From assembly GCA_964421675.1 (NCBI GenBank), contig CAYQXV010000009.1, positions 18,627 through 82,626 on the forward strand: a stretch of 64,000 bases of DNA. Direction: 5' to 3'. Source of the stretch: CALLPQ01 sp964421675. GTDB taxonomy: Bacteria > Pseudomonadota > Alphaproteobacteria > Caulobacterales > Parvularculaceae. Made by a program: the position numbers and the translations under genes. The notes beneath the pieces were generated by a model, which did no database searches, was not told the origin of the DNA, and saw only the letters and a list, made by a program, of their open reading frames with translations. How positions within the stretch are numbered: the first letter of the stretch is position 1; every line of letters starts with the position of its first letter. This document shows, one piece after another, positions 16,942 to 25,474 of this stretch.

Positions 16942-19518
16942 ATGGCCTATCTACTCACTGCTCGATCCGTTTTCAAATTTGCTTTGGTGCCAATTGCGGT
17001 TTTTTTATCCGCCGCTAGCGCGCTTGCCTTTCAGGGTGATGAGGAAAAAGAAGCAGAAAAGACGATTGAGGAAAAAGTTGAAGATTTCGACGTTTTCGAC
17101 GGCATGTTCCGGCTTTATCGGGATCCGGAAAATGGCGATGTCTATATGGAGATCGCTGAATCTCAACTTGGTCAAGAATTTATCGCATTTACTTATACTG
17201 AAAATGGTGTTGTCGATGCGGGCCAGTTTCGCGGTCAATATGGTACCCAGCAAATTTTAGAGCCTCGGCAATATTTCAACAAAATCGAATTTGTTGAAAA
17301 AAGTACCAGCTTTTATTTTGACCCAGACAGCCCGCTTGCCCGCGCGCAGGATGCAAATATTTCTCCATCCCTTGTCGCCAGCATTGCCGTCGAAGCAACG
17401 AGTGAAGCGAGCGGCGACAATGAAAAGCGGTTTTTGATCAATGTTAGCGACCTTTATCTTTCTGAGGCGCTCCAACAACTCAAACCATCTCCAAATCCTG
17501 ATCGCCCGCCGACCGCTTTTTCGGCCGGAGATATTGATAGCGCCCGCACCCGCTATCGCGAGGTTCGCAACTACCCCAAAAACACAGACGTGATTGTCGA
17601 TTATGTTTTCGCCAATCCCTACCCATCAAACAATGGCCGTGATGCCGTTACTGATGCGCGCGCGACAACCGTAACCGTTCAACATTCATTTATCGCTATG
17701 CCTGAGCCTGGATTTCAGCCACGCATTAGCGATTACCGCATCGGATATTTTGAAGATCGCGTAACCGATCTGACATCGCTTGAGGTTGCGAATTATCGCG
17801 ACCTTATCAATCGCTGGCGGTTGGTGAAAAAAGATCCTGACGCGGCCATGTCTGATCCCGTCCAGCCGATTGTATGGTGGATTGAAAATACTACCCCGCT
17901 CGAATATCGCGACACCATTCGCGATGCGGTGCTTGCCTGGAACCAGTCGTTTGAAAAGGCCGGTTTTTCAAATGCCGTTCAGGTCAACGTGCAACCTGAT
18001 GACGCTGACTGGGACGCTGGCGATATTCGCTATAATGTCCTGCGGTGGACTTCATCGCCTAACCCCCCATTTGGTGGCTATGGCCCGAGTTTTTCAAACC
18101 CGCGCACGGGCGAGTTACTCGGCGCAGACATCATGCTGGAATATTCCTTTATCGCCAATCGCGCCAATTTTGGCGATGTGTTCAGTGTCGCCGGGCAAGG
18201 TCTATCGATGGGCGAGTCGGGGTATGAAGGCGCGGTTGATGGATTGCCAGGCGCTAAATCCGGACATGCCTGTCACGCCAGCCAAATGCTGCAAGCAGGC
18301 AGCATTTTTGCGCGAACCGCTCTTCAGGCCCAAGGCGCGAGCGACGAAGAGGTTGATGCGCTGGTCAAGCAGTCCATTTATTATCTGATGTTGCATGAGG
18401 TCGGTCACACGCTTGGACTTAATCACAATATGAAAGCCAGTGTTCAGTTCGGCCCCGATGAGGTTCATGACGCGGCCATTACCAAAGGTGCACCGGCGGG
18501 TTCTGTGATGGATTATCCGGCCATTAATGTTGCGCCGATCGACCGTGAACAGGGCGATTTTTATGTGCAAAAACCGGGGCCTTATGATGATTGGGCGATT
18601 GAATTTGGATATCGCCCGCAACTTGACCCGATTGCACGCAAGGCGCTTCTGGCGCGGTCCGCAGAAAATGGATTGGCGTTTGGCAATGATGCTGACGATA
18701 TGCGCGCACCGGGTCGCGGGATCGACCCACGCGTGAATATTGGCGACATGTCTTCAGACCCGGTCGCCTATGCGATTGATCGGATCAAACTTGTGGACGC
18801 AACAATTCCGCGATTGGCCGAACGCTATGATGATCGCGATAGCTGGCAAGATCTGATCAATGCTTATCTCATTGCCAGTGGTCAAAAGGCTGGCATGGCA
18901 TCGGTTATTTCGCGTCAGATTGGCGGTGTATATGTGGAGCGTGTTGCCCCCGGCCAGGAAGGTGCACCCGCGCCTTACCAGCCCGTGCCGCGTGAAAAAC
19001 AGATCGCTGCCATGGATGCGCTGGCTAAGCATTTCTTTGCCGCTGATGCATTTGACATGCCCGAAGATCTTTTAGTGCGCTTGCAACCCCAACGCCGGGG
19101 CTTTGATTTTGGCGGCGAGACAGAAGACCCCAAACTCCATGAGCGTGTGCTCGCAACCCAGATGCGCGCGCTTGTGCATCTTCTAAACCCGGTTGTCATG
19201 GAGCGTATGGTCAACAGCTCTCTGTATGGCGGTGCCTATTCACCGGCTGAAATGGTGCTTGATCTCAATGATGCGATTATTGGAAATGATCTGAAGGGAT
19301 CGCCAAATTCATTCCGCCGCAATCTTCAGATTGCCTATGTGGAACGATTAGCGGCCATCGTTGATGACCCTTCCTACTCACCCATTGCCCGCAGTGCTGT
19401 ATTGGCGGGGATCACCAATATTGACAGCCGTTTCGGTCTTTTCGAATTTAATCTTGGGCCCGACACTAAGGCGCACCGGTTGCAAATTCGCCGGATTCTC
19501 GGCGGTATTACTGGCTAA
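16942..19518 (+). CDS. secreted zinc-dependent metalloprotease (DUF5117/DUF4953 type)
   Basis: Exported metallopeptidase of about 858 residues. The signal peptide ends near ...SAASALAFQ. ATG 16942 gives a typical signal peptide with GGGG about 9 bases upstream; ATG 16927 is an alternative. The DUF5117-type N-terminal domain (about residues 45-230) precedes the catalytic domain with the metzincin-like zinc site HEVGHTLGLNH (H485, E486, H489, H495) and a downstream SVMDY Met-turn. Members occur in Bacteroidota and in Caulobacter/Hyphomonas-like alphaproteobacteria and are presumed periplasmic or extracellular protein degraders. Stands alone. Confidence 0.9.
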   Translation: MAYLLTARSVFKFALVPIAVFLSAASALAFQGDEEKEAEKTIEEKVEDFDVFDGMFRLYRDPENGDVYMEIAESQLGQEFIAFTYTENGVVDAGQFRGQYGTQQILEPRQYFNKIEFVEKSTSFYFDPDSPLARAQDANISPSLVASIAVEATSEASGDNEKRFLINVSDLYLSEALQQLKPSPNPDRPPTAFSAGDIDSARTRYREVRNYPKNTDVIVDYVFANPYPSNNGRDAVTDARATTVTVQHSFIAMPEPGFQPRISDYRIGYFEDRVTDLTSLEVANYRDLINRWRLVKKDPDAAMSDPVQPIVWWIENTTPLEYRDTIRDAVLAWNQSFEKAGFSNAVQVNVQPDDADWDAGDIRYNVLRWTSSPNPPFGGYGPSFSNPRTGELLGADIMLEYSFIANRANFGDVFSVAGQGLSMGESGYEGAVDGLPGAKSGHACHASQMLQAGSIFARTALQAQGASDEEVDALVKQSIYYLMLHEVGHTLGLNHNMKASVQFGPDEVHDAAITKGAPAGSVMDYPAINVAPIDREQGDFYVQKPGPYDDWAIEFGYRPQLDPIARKALLARSAENGLAFGNDADDMRAPGRGIDPRVNIGDMSSDPVAYAIDRIKLVDATIPRLAERYDDRDSWQDLINAYLIASGQKAGMASVISRQIGGVYVERVAPGQEGAPAPYQPVPREKQIAAMDALAKHFFAADAFDMPEDLLVRLQPQRRGFDFGGETEDPKLHERVLATQMRALVHLLNPVVMERMVNSSLYGGAYSPAEMVLDLNDAIIGNDLKGSPNSFRRNLQIAYVERLAAIVDDPSYSPIARSAVLAGITNIDSRFGLFEFNLGPDTKAHRLQIRRILGGITG

Positions 19519-19578
19519 GCCTTCCCCGTTTCCCGTCTGCACGGGAGACGGATCACTTTGTGACTTGACGAGCGAGGA

Positions 19579-19597
19579 CCGGGTGGGTATCACCCGG
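19579..19597 (+). promoter_or_regulatory. hairpin in the rplU leader
   Basis: CCGGGTG (19579-19585) pairs with CACCCGG (19591-19597) across a 5-base loop, about 80 bases before the rplU start. Ribosomal-protein leaders often carry regulatory structures, but no known L21 leader motif was verified. Confidence 0.35.
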
Positions 19598-19679
19598 CCT
19601 CCATGAAAACCGGACGCATGAAGCCGGGATAAAAAAGGAACCTGTGTCCGCAAATGGGCACCAGATAAGGAATTCGGAC

Positions 19680-20342
19680 ATGTATGCAGTCGTAAAGACG
19701 GGCGGCAAGCAATATCGCGTTGCCAAAGATGATATTTTCAGAGTTGAAAAACTAGCCGGTGAAGACGGTGAGAACCTTGTTCTTGACGAGGTCTTGATGG
19801 TTGGTGACGGCGACAACGTAACTGTTGGCGCGCCTCTGGTTGACGGGGCCAGCGTCTCAGTCGAAATTCTTGAGCAAATGCGCGACAAGAAAATCACCAT
19901 CTTCAAAAAGCGCCGCCGCCAGAATTATCGCCGGAAAAAAGGCCATCGCCAATATCTGACCGTTTTGAAGGTCACCGATATTTTAACGGGCGGTGCCAAG
20001 CCCAAAGCTGCCAAAAAAGCGGTCAAAAAAGCTGAGCCAGCAAAAGAGGCGCCCAAAGCGGCACCAAAACCAGCTCCCGCTCCTGCACCAGCTGCGGCCT
20101 CTGAGGAGTCTGCGCCCCAACAATATGATACGCGCCCCGATAAGGTCGACGATCTCAAGCTGATTAATGGGGTTGGTCCAAAACTTGAGGAAACCCTCAA
20201 TGATCTTGGTATTTACACCTTTGCGCAGGTTGCTGCCTGGACACCGGAAAATGTCGCCTTTGTCGACAATCGGTTGAAATTTAAAGGCCGTATTGTGCGC
20301 GATGACTGGATTGGGAAAGCCAAGGAATTGATGAATAAATAG
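19680..20342 (+). CDS. rplU: 50S ribosomal protein L21 with C-terminal helix-hairpin-helix extension
   Basis: Binds 23S rRNA domain I in the large subunit. Residues 1-103 are canonical L21 (MYAVVKTGGKQYRV at the start, and FKKRRRQNYRRKKGHRQYLT near its end). The protein then continues to 220 residues, about twice the usual length, through a Lys/Ala/Pro-rich linker (about 105-140) and a small helix-hairpin-helix-like domain (DLKLINGVGPKLEETLNDLG, about residues 158-177, to the end). Such extensions occur in several alphaproteobacteria; their role is unknown. ATG 19680 starts the conserved domain with AAGGA upstream. Paired with rpmA as usual. Confidence 0.95.
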   Translation: MYAVVKTGGKQYRVAKDDIFRVEKLAGEDGENLVLDEVLMVGDGDNVTVGAPLVDGASVSVEILEQMRDKKITIFKKRRRQNYRRKKGHRQYLTVLKVTDILTGGAKPKAAKKAVKKAEPAKEAPKAAPKPAPAPAPAAASEESAPQQYDTRPDKVDDLKLINGVGPKLEETLNDLGIYTFAQVAAWTPENVAFVDNRLKFKGRIVRDDWIGKAKELMNK

Positions 20343-20502
20343 GCGCCCGGCCGGCCGTTTTACGCGAGCGGGCCAGCTTCTATCGATTGAAAACGAAACA
20401 TTAACATTGACAGATCAGGGTTGTACGCGCTTTGTACGGCAAAACCCTCTAGGCACCCCCGATAGATGATGGTGGGTAAGCCCGAGTATAGGAGATTACA
20501 TC

Positions 20503-20772
20503 ATGGCACATAAAAAGGCAGGCGGCTCGTCCCGCAACGGTCGCGACTCAGCTGGCCGTCGTCTGGGACTGAAAAAATCTGGCGATCAGGCTGTCATCCC
20601 TGGCAACATTATTGTGCGCCAACGGGGCACCAAATATCACCCCGGTGAAAATGTTGGCATGGGCAAGGATCACACGATCTTTGCGAAAGTTGCCGGCAAA
20701 GTGCGCTTCCAGACAAAGGCGAAAAACCGGACCTATATTTCGGTGGTGCCAACGCAGATTGCTGCTGAATAA
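20503..20772 (+). CDS. rpmA: 50S ribosomal protein L27
   Basis: Large-subunit protein whose N-terminus reaches the peptidyl-transferase centre. The 89 residues begin MAHKKAGGSSRNGRDSAGRR, the standard non-cleaved L27 start, and contain VRQRGTKYHPGENVGMGKDHT. A strong GGAG site precedes ATG 20503. It lies 160 bases after rplU, the usual bacterial order. The GTPase gene obgE, often next, is not present; an unrelated permease follows. Confidence 0.98.
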   Translation: MAHKKAGGSSRNGRDSAGRRLGLKKSGDQAVIPGNIIVRQRGTKYHPGENVGMGKDHTIFAKVAGKVRFQTKAKNRTYISVVPTQIAAE

Positions 20773-20804
20773 TCGCGTTACAAACGCGGCTAAGACTATT
20801 GTTT

Positions 20805-20832
20805 AAAACGGGTGCCGCTGGGTGCCCGTTTT
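20805..20832 (+). terminator. probable terminator after rpmA
   Basis: AAAACGGG (20805-20812) and CCCGTTTT (20825-20832) with a 12-base loop, 32 bases after the rpmA stop. The T tract is short. Confidence 0.5.
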
Positions 20833-20919
20833 GCGTTTCAGCCATGATTGCGCGCAGATAGCACCAATGGCGCACCTTTGTGGTTCCTATGCGGCGCAAA
20901 AATCTTTACCGTGCGGTGG

Positions 20920-22233
20920 GTGGAACACGATCAACAAAACCGTCCCTCGCTAACCGAGGATTATGCGACACAGCCCGTGCCGCTCCATGCCACCTATAAT
21001 GGCTGGCGCATTGGTTTTGTTCTCGGCGGTATTGGCGTCGCGCTGCCGGGCCTACTAAGCGGCGCGGAGATTGGCAGAGCGCTTGGTTATGTTGGCAGCA
21101 TGCAGGCTTTCTTTGTTGCCAGCGTGCTGGTCTCAGTGCTGGCAATCATGACCGGTCTTGTTGGCATGCAATCGCGCCTGTCGACATACATGATCTTGAA
21201 ATTTTCATTTGGTCCAGTCGGTGCCAAACTTGTAAATGCCAGTTTTGCATTCGCGCAATTTGGATGGTTCGGCGTCAATGCCTGGTATTTCGGTGAAGCT
21301 GCTGCGGCCACCGGATCGCAAGTATTGGGTATCGATCTTCCGATTTCATTTTATATTGTACTCGGCAGCATACTGATGACACTCGCAACCATTTTCGGGT
21401 TTAAGGCGCTCGATAAAATCGCCATCTTTGTTTTTCCTGTGATGATTACAACCCTTGCGCTGATGGTTGCCCGCACTTTTGAGTTGGCCCCCCTTTCAGA
21501 TTTGATTGCCGCGCGGGCAGAAGGGGGGATGAGTTTTTCCCAAGCAGTGACAGCCCTTGCTGGGGGTATCATTGTCGGTGTTTTATTGGTGCCCGACCTT
21601 ACCCGATATGCGCGAACACGCCTTGATGTTGGAATTGCAATTTTTATCGCCTTGGTGGTTATCGAGCCACTTGTTCGATTGGCAGCATCAGGTGCTGCGA
21701 TCTCGTTGCAAAACAATGAGCCTTTGGCAATATTATTGGCATTGCGGTTTGGTGCTTATGCATTTGTATTTTTGATTTTTACTGCCGTCACAACCAATGC
21801 CATCAATCTTTATGGGTCCGGCCTAGCGATGGCCTCTATATTTGCGCGCACAAAGGAATGGAAATTTATTATTGTCGCCGGGATTGTCGGCATGTTTATC
21901 GCGCTCTCCGGGGTGCAAAACCATTTCATTGATTTCTTGATTTGGCAGAGTATTTTATTTTCCTCAGTACTCGGTGTTTATGTGGTTGATTTTTATCTGG
22001 TGCGTAAGGGAAAATATTCACTCGATCAGCTTGATGATATGTCTGCCTGGTCGTGGCGCGCATTTCTTGCGTGGGGATTGGGGGCAGCTATTGCGGCGGT
22101 AACATCGAAAACCACATTGGTGTTGACGGGCATGCCAAATCTTGACGGTGTGCTCGTTGCTGGGATCTGTTATGCGCTGCTTATGGGCTCGTTCGGCAGG
22201 GCACGTGGAGGCAATCATGCGGATCGGCATTGA
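20920..22233 (+). CDS. NCS1-type cytosine/purine (hydantoin-like) permease
   Basis: Inner-membrane transporter of the nucleobase:cation symporter-1 family (CodB/Mhp1 relatives), about 437 residues with roughly 12 hydrophobic segments. The N-terminal cytoplasmic stretch EDYATQPVPLHATYNGWRIG and the AQFGWFGVNAWYFG segment in the third to fourth helices are typical of CodB-like members. The start is uncertain: GTG 20920 is proposed, and no strong ribosome-binding site is visible. Its stop overlaps the start of the hyuA-like gene, so it likely imports the substrate of that cluster, perhaps a hydantoin or other N-heterocycle (inference). Confidence 0.85.
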   Translation: MEHDQQNRPSLTEDYATQPVPLHATYNGWRIGFVLGGIGVALPGLLSGAEIGRALGYVGSMQAFFVASVLVSVLAIMTGLVGMQSRLSTYMILKFSFGPVGAKLVNASFAFAQFGWFGVNAWYFGEAAAATGSQVLGIDLPISFYIVLGSILMTLATIFGFKALDKIAIFVFPVMITTLALMVARTFELAPLSDLIAARAEGGMSFSQAVTALAGGIIVGVLLVPDLTRYARTRLDVGIAIFIALVVIEPLVRLAASGAAISLQNNEPLAILLALRFGAYAFVFLIFTAVTTNAINLYGSGLAMASIFARTKEWKFIIVAGIVGMFIALSGVQNHFIDFLIWQSILFSSVLGVYVVDFYLVRKGKYSLDQLDDMSAWSWRAFLAWGLGAAIAAVTSKTTLVLTGMPNLDGVLVAGICYALLMGSFGRARGGNHADRH

Positions 22234-23785
22234 TGTTGGTGGCACCCATACTGACGCTGTCTTGTTTGACGGTAAAACCCTGCTTGCCTCACACAAATCC
22301 TTGACCAGCGATGATATTGCCAGCGGCGTTATCGCTGCAGTTCGCGAGATTTTACAACAATCGGCTATCAGCGCATCTGCGATCACCATGGTGGTTTTGG
22401 GAACCACGCAATTCACCAATGCGGTTGTGCAACGTCGCGGCCTTGAGCGCGTTGGGGCTTTGCGTATTGGTGCACAATCATCAGCCGCGCTGGCTATTGG
22501 GGCTAAATGGCCAGTAGATATTGCCCAAAGCGTTATTGAAGCGCGCTATATGGTTGATGGCGGCCATGATTTTGACGGGCAACAAATCAAACCGCTCGAT
22601 GAACGGGGCGTTGAAGAGGCCGCCCACATGTTTGCCCAAAAACAGTGTCAGGCCATTGCGGTTACGGGCGTGTTCTCAACGTCAAACGGGCAGGCTGAAA
22701 AGCGTGCTGCAGAAATCATTCGTCACCATAATCCAAAAACCTTTTTGGCCTTGTCCAGCGATCTTGGCGATATCGGTTTGTATCAACGCGAAAATGCAAC
22801 ATTGCTCAATGCGAGCCTAATGCCGCTTGCCGATCATACGATTGGGTCTTTTGAGCGCGCTTTTATTGATCTTGAATTGGCGTGCCCATTTTTTATAAGC
22901 CAAAATGACGGCACCCTTATGAGTGCAGATCGCGCACGACACTATCCGGTTTTCACCTTCTCATCGGGGCCCACCAATTCCATGCGCGGGGCAACCTGGT
23001 TGGCGGGCGAGGCAAATGCCATGGTTGTTGATGTTGGCGGAACGACATCGGACATTGGCATGCTGATTGACGGCTATCCAAGACCATCGGGCGCTGCGGT
23101 CAAAATTGGCGGTGTTCTGACAAATTTCCGCATGCCTGATGTGATGGCGCTCGGTTTGGGCGGCGGCTCGCTGATCGAGCAAGATGGATCTGTAATCGGG
23201 CCGCGTTCTGTTGGTAAGGACTTGCCGAAAGACGCGCGCATTTTTGGCGGTGGTGTTTTAACGGCGAGCGATATTGCGGTGGCTGCTGGTTTGGTAAATT
23301 TTGGGGAGCGCGCACGGGTTGCGGACATCCCTCCTGAAACGATTAAAACCGCGCAAAAAACAATCCACCGCATGTTGTCTCGTACAGTTGATCAGATGAA
23401 GACCAGTCCCGCGCCATTGCCGCTTATTGTGGTGGGCGGCGGCGGGTTTTTGGTGCCCGATAATGTTGAAGGTGTTTCGCATGTGATCAGGCCCGAAAAT
23501 GGCGGGGTTGCCAATGCGATCGGTGCGGCTTTTGCGCAAGTCAGCGGCGTTGCAGAAAAGATGGTCCATTTTCGAACCCATGACCGCGATGATGCATTAG
23601 CGGCGGTGCGCAAGGAAGCGATGGAAATGGCCGTCCGCCAAGGCGCTGTGCGGGCCAGTGTCTCGATTGTCGATATTAAAGAAGAGATGTTGACCTATAC
23701 AGATGAACCCGGTGCGATTATTCGTGCGCGCGCTGTTGGGGATATTGATCTGACATCGTTCGCGCATATTGGTGCACAACATTGA
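22217..23785 (+). CDS. hydantoinase/oxoprolinase family ATPase (HyuA-like)
   Basis: ATP-dependent amidohydrolase family protein of 522 residues. The N-terminal actin-like ATPase fold starts MRIGIDVGGTHTDAVLFDG, the phosphate-1 motif, with a second one at VVDVGGTTSDIG (about residue 270). It is preceded by GTTQFTNAVVQRRG. These are the HyuA_N and HyuA halves. ATG 22217 has GGAGG upstream and overlaps the permease stop by 17 bases. No HyuB subunit follows; instead a DUF917 protein does, a pairing seen in other genomes. The substrate is unknown. Confidence 0.9.
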   Translation: MRIGIDVGGTHTDAVLFDGKTLLASHKSLTSDDIASGVIAAVREILQQSAISASAITMVVLGTTQFTNAVVQRRGLERVGALRIGAQSSAALAIGAKWPVDIAQSVIEARYMVDGGHDFDGQQIKPLDERGVEEAAHMFAQKQCQAIAVTGVFSTSNGQAEKRAAEIIRHHNPKTFLALSSDLGDIGLYQRENATLLNASLMPLADHTIGSFERAFIDLELACPFFISQNDGTLMSADRARHYPVFTFSSGPTNSMRGATWLAGEANAMVVDVGGTTSDIGMLIDGYPRPSGAAVKIGGVLTNFRMPDVMALGLGGGSLIEQDGSVIGPRSVGKDLPKDARIFGGGVLTASDIAVAAGLVNFGERARVADIPPETIKTAQKTIHRMLSRTVDQMKTSPAPLPLIVVGGGGFLVPDNVEGVSHVIRPENGGVANAIGAAFAQVSGVAEKMVHFRTHDRDDALAAVRKEAMEMAVRQGAVRASVSIVDIKEEMLTYTDEPGAIIRARAVGDIDLTSFAHIGAQH

Positions 23786-23803
23786 GCAAGAGGGCTCCGT
23801 CTT

Positions 23804-24937
23804 ATGAGCATAAAAATTAATGCTGATGATATTGCACCCATTGCATTAGGGGGCGCGTTTCTGGCGACGGGCGGGGGCGGTGATACTTTATTGGGCGAAA
23901 TTCTTGCAGAAGATGCTGTCTCAAAAGCGCAAAGCGTTGAATTGATCGCCCTTGAGGATGTGCCCGATGATGGCGTTGTGGTGGCCATTGGCGGTGTTGG
24001 TTCGCCAACGATTATGCAGGAAAAACCTTCAAACGGACAAGAAGCCGGTTGGGCGCTCGATGCGCTGGAAACTTTTTTAGGGAAGAAAATCACTGCGCTG
24101 ATTGCTTTTGAGGCGGGCGGCATGAATGCATTGGTCCCATTTTGCGCGGCGGCAGAACGCGGACTCCCGGTGGTTGATGCGGACGGTATGGGCCGCGCAT
24201 TTCCCGAACTGCAAATGGAAAGTTTTTCGATTTACGGGGTATCGGCGACCCCTCTCGCTTTATCAGCGGAGCTCGGCGATAGCATGATTTTGGATAAGGT
24301 CTCCTCGCCCGTGCTGGCAGAAACGTTGGTGCGTCATTTTGCCGTTAAAGCAGGCGGCGGGCAATGTATCAGTGCCGAGCACGTTATGGACGGGGCAACG
24401 GCGCGCAAGGTTTGTATTCCCGCGACGATTTCGCTGTGCCGCGATATTGGTGTGATGCTGGGCGAGCATGCAAACGATCTTGATGCGTTTATGCGTGCCC
24501 TGTCGGTGCGTCTTGCGCCAACCCATTATGGCGACGTTAGCCCCATTGCAGAGGCCAAGGTGGTCGATATTACTCGCGAAATTCGCGATGGCTATGATTA
24601 TGGCACCGCCAAACTTGCAACCCTTGATGGAGAAAACCGGATATTGACGGTTTTAATTAAGAACGAATATCTGGTCGTACTGGACGGGGATCGGCCAATA
24701 GCAACAACCCCCGATTTGATTTGCATGCTGGATAAAGAAACCGGCAGGCCTCTTACCGCCGAAACATTGCGTTATGGGCAGCGTTTGTTACTGCTTGCAA
24801 TTGGAGCGCCGGAACTGATGCGTACACCGACGGCTCTAAAGGTTGTTTCACCGCGCAATTTTGGTTTTGATATGGAATATTTGCCAATTGAAACGGCGCT
24901 CGCATCAGGCTTACTGCCCGGTATCCCCAATGGTTGA
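23804..24937 (+). CDS. DUF917 family protein (S-methylthiohydantoin desulfurase-like)
   Basis: Cytoplasmic protein of 377 residues. The Gly-rich start (GGAFLATGGGGDT at about residues 16-28) and EAGGMNALVPFCAAAERGLPVVDADGMGRAFPELQM are the DUF917 signature. The Pfam name for the N-terminal half refers to S-methylthiohydantoin desulfurase, but other family members act beside hydantoinases with unknown substrates. It begins 18 bases after the HyuA-like gene and its end overlaps the GNAT gene, so the four genes from 20920 form one probable operon. Confidence 0.88.
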   Translation: MSIKINADDIAPIALGGAFLATGGGGDTLLGEILAEDAVSKAQSVELIALEDVPDDGVVVAIGGVGSPTIMQEKPSNGQEAGWALDALETFLGKKITALIAFEAGGMNALVPFCAAAERGLPVVDADGMGRAFPELQMESFSIYGVSATPLALSAELGDSMILDKVSSPVLAETLVRHFAVKAGGGQCISAEHVMDGATARKVCIPATISLCRDIGVMLGEHANDLDAFMRALSVRLAPTHYGDVSPIAEAKVVDITREIRDGYDYGTAKLATLDGENRILTVLIKNEYLVVLDGDRPIATTPDLICMLDKETGRPLTAETLRYGQRLLLLAIGAPELMRTPTALKVVSPRNFGFDMEYLPIETALASGLLPGIPNG

Positions 24938-25466
24938 GGGCACGCTTATTCGGTCAAAACGTTTATCCCTGTCGCCTCTTGCACTTGATGATGTTGATGA
25001 TTTTTTTGCGATCACCAATGATGAGGGGGTCGTGCTGAATACAGCCACATTACCGTGGCCCTATCTGAAATCTGATACGCGCGAGCGTATTACAAAAGCT
25101 CTGAAAACTGACGCGGTGCAGCAATGTTTTTTGGGAATCCGATTGGGCAATGAACTTTGTGGCGCGATCAGCTATATGCAGATGCCGCAAACTCCTGATC
25201 GATATGAAATTGGCTATCACATTGCCCGTCATTATTGGGGGCAGGGATTTGCGAGTGAAGCGGTGCAAGCCTTTTTAGACTATATGCATCGTACCCTTGG
25301 TACAGACATCACAATAGGTGCAGGCCATTGGGCGGACAATCCGGCCTCTGGGAAGGTTTTGCGAAAGTGCGGTTTTGTAAAAATCGGGGAGAGCGAGGTT
25401 TTCAGCAAAGCGCGAAATGCGATGACGCCATCCATTGATTATGAATGGCGTCACCCGCAACCGTAA
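24930..25466 (+). CDS. GNAT family N-acetyltransferase (RimJ/RimL type)
   Basis: Acetyl-CoA-dependent acyltransferase of 178 residues. The N-terminus VEGTLIRSKRLSLSPLALDDVDDFF, then YEIGYHIARHYWGQGFASEAVQAFLDY (motif A, acetyl-CoA pyrophosphate loop) and NPASGKVLRKCGFVKIGE (motif B) match the RimJ/RimL group that modifies protein N-termini or small amines. The start ATG 24930 overlaps the last codons of the DUF917 gene by 8 bases, indicating translational coupling. A role in the hydantoin-type cluster is possible but not shown. Confidence 0.88.
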   Translation: MVEGTLIRSKRLSLSPLALDDVDDFFAITNDEGVVLNTATLPWPYLKSDTRERITKALKTDAVQQCFLGIRLGNELCGAISYMQMPQTPDRYEIGYHIARHYWGQGFASEAVQAFLDYMHRTLGTDITIGAGHWADNPASGKVLRKCGFVKIGESEVFSKARNAMTPSIDYEWRHPQP

Positions 25467-25474
25467 GTATGGCC

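Noticed and set aside
20407..20435. Promoter for rpmA with TTGACA at 20407
   Set aside because: A -35-like hexamer is present but no acceptable -10 lies at the right distance, so it is not listed as a feature.
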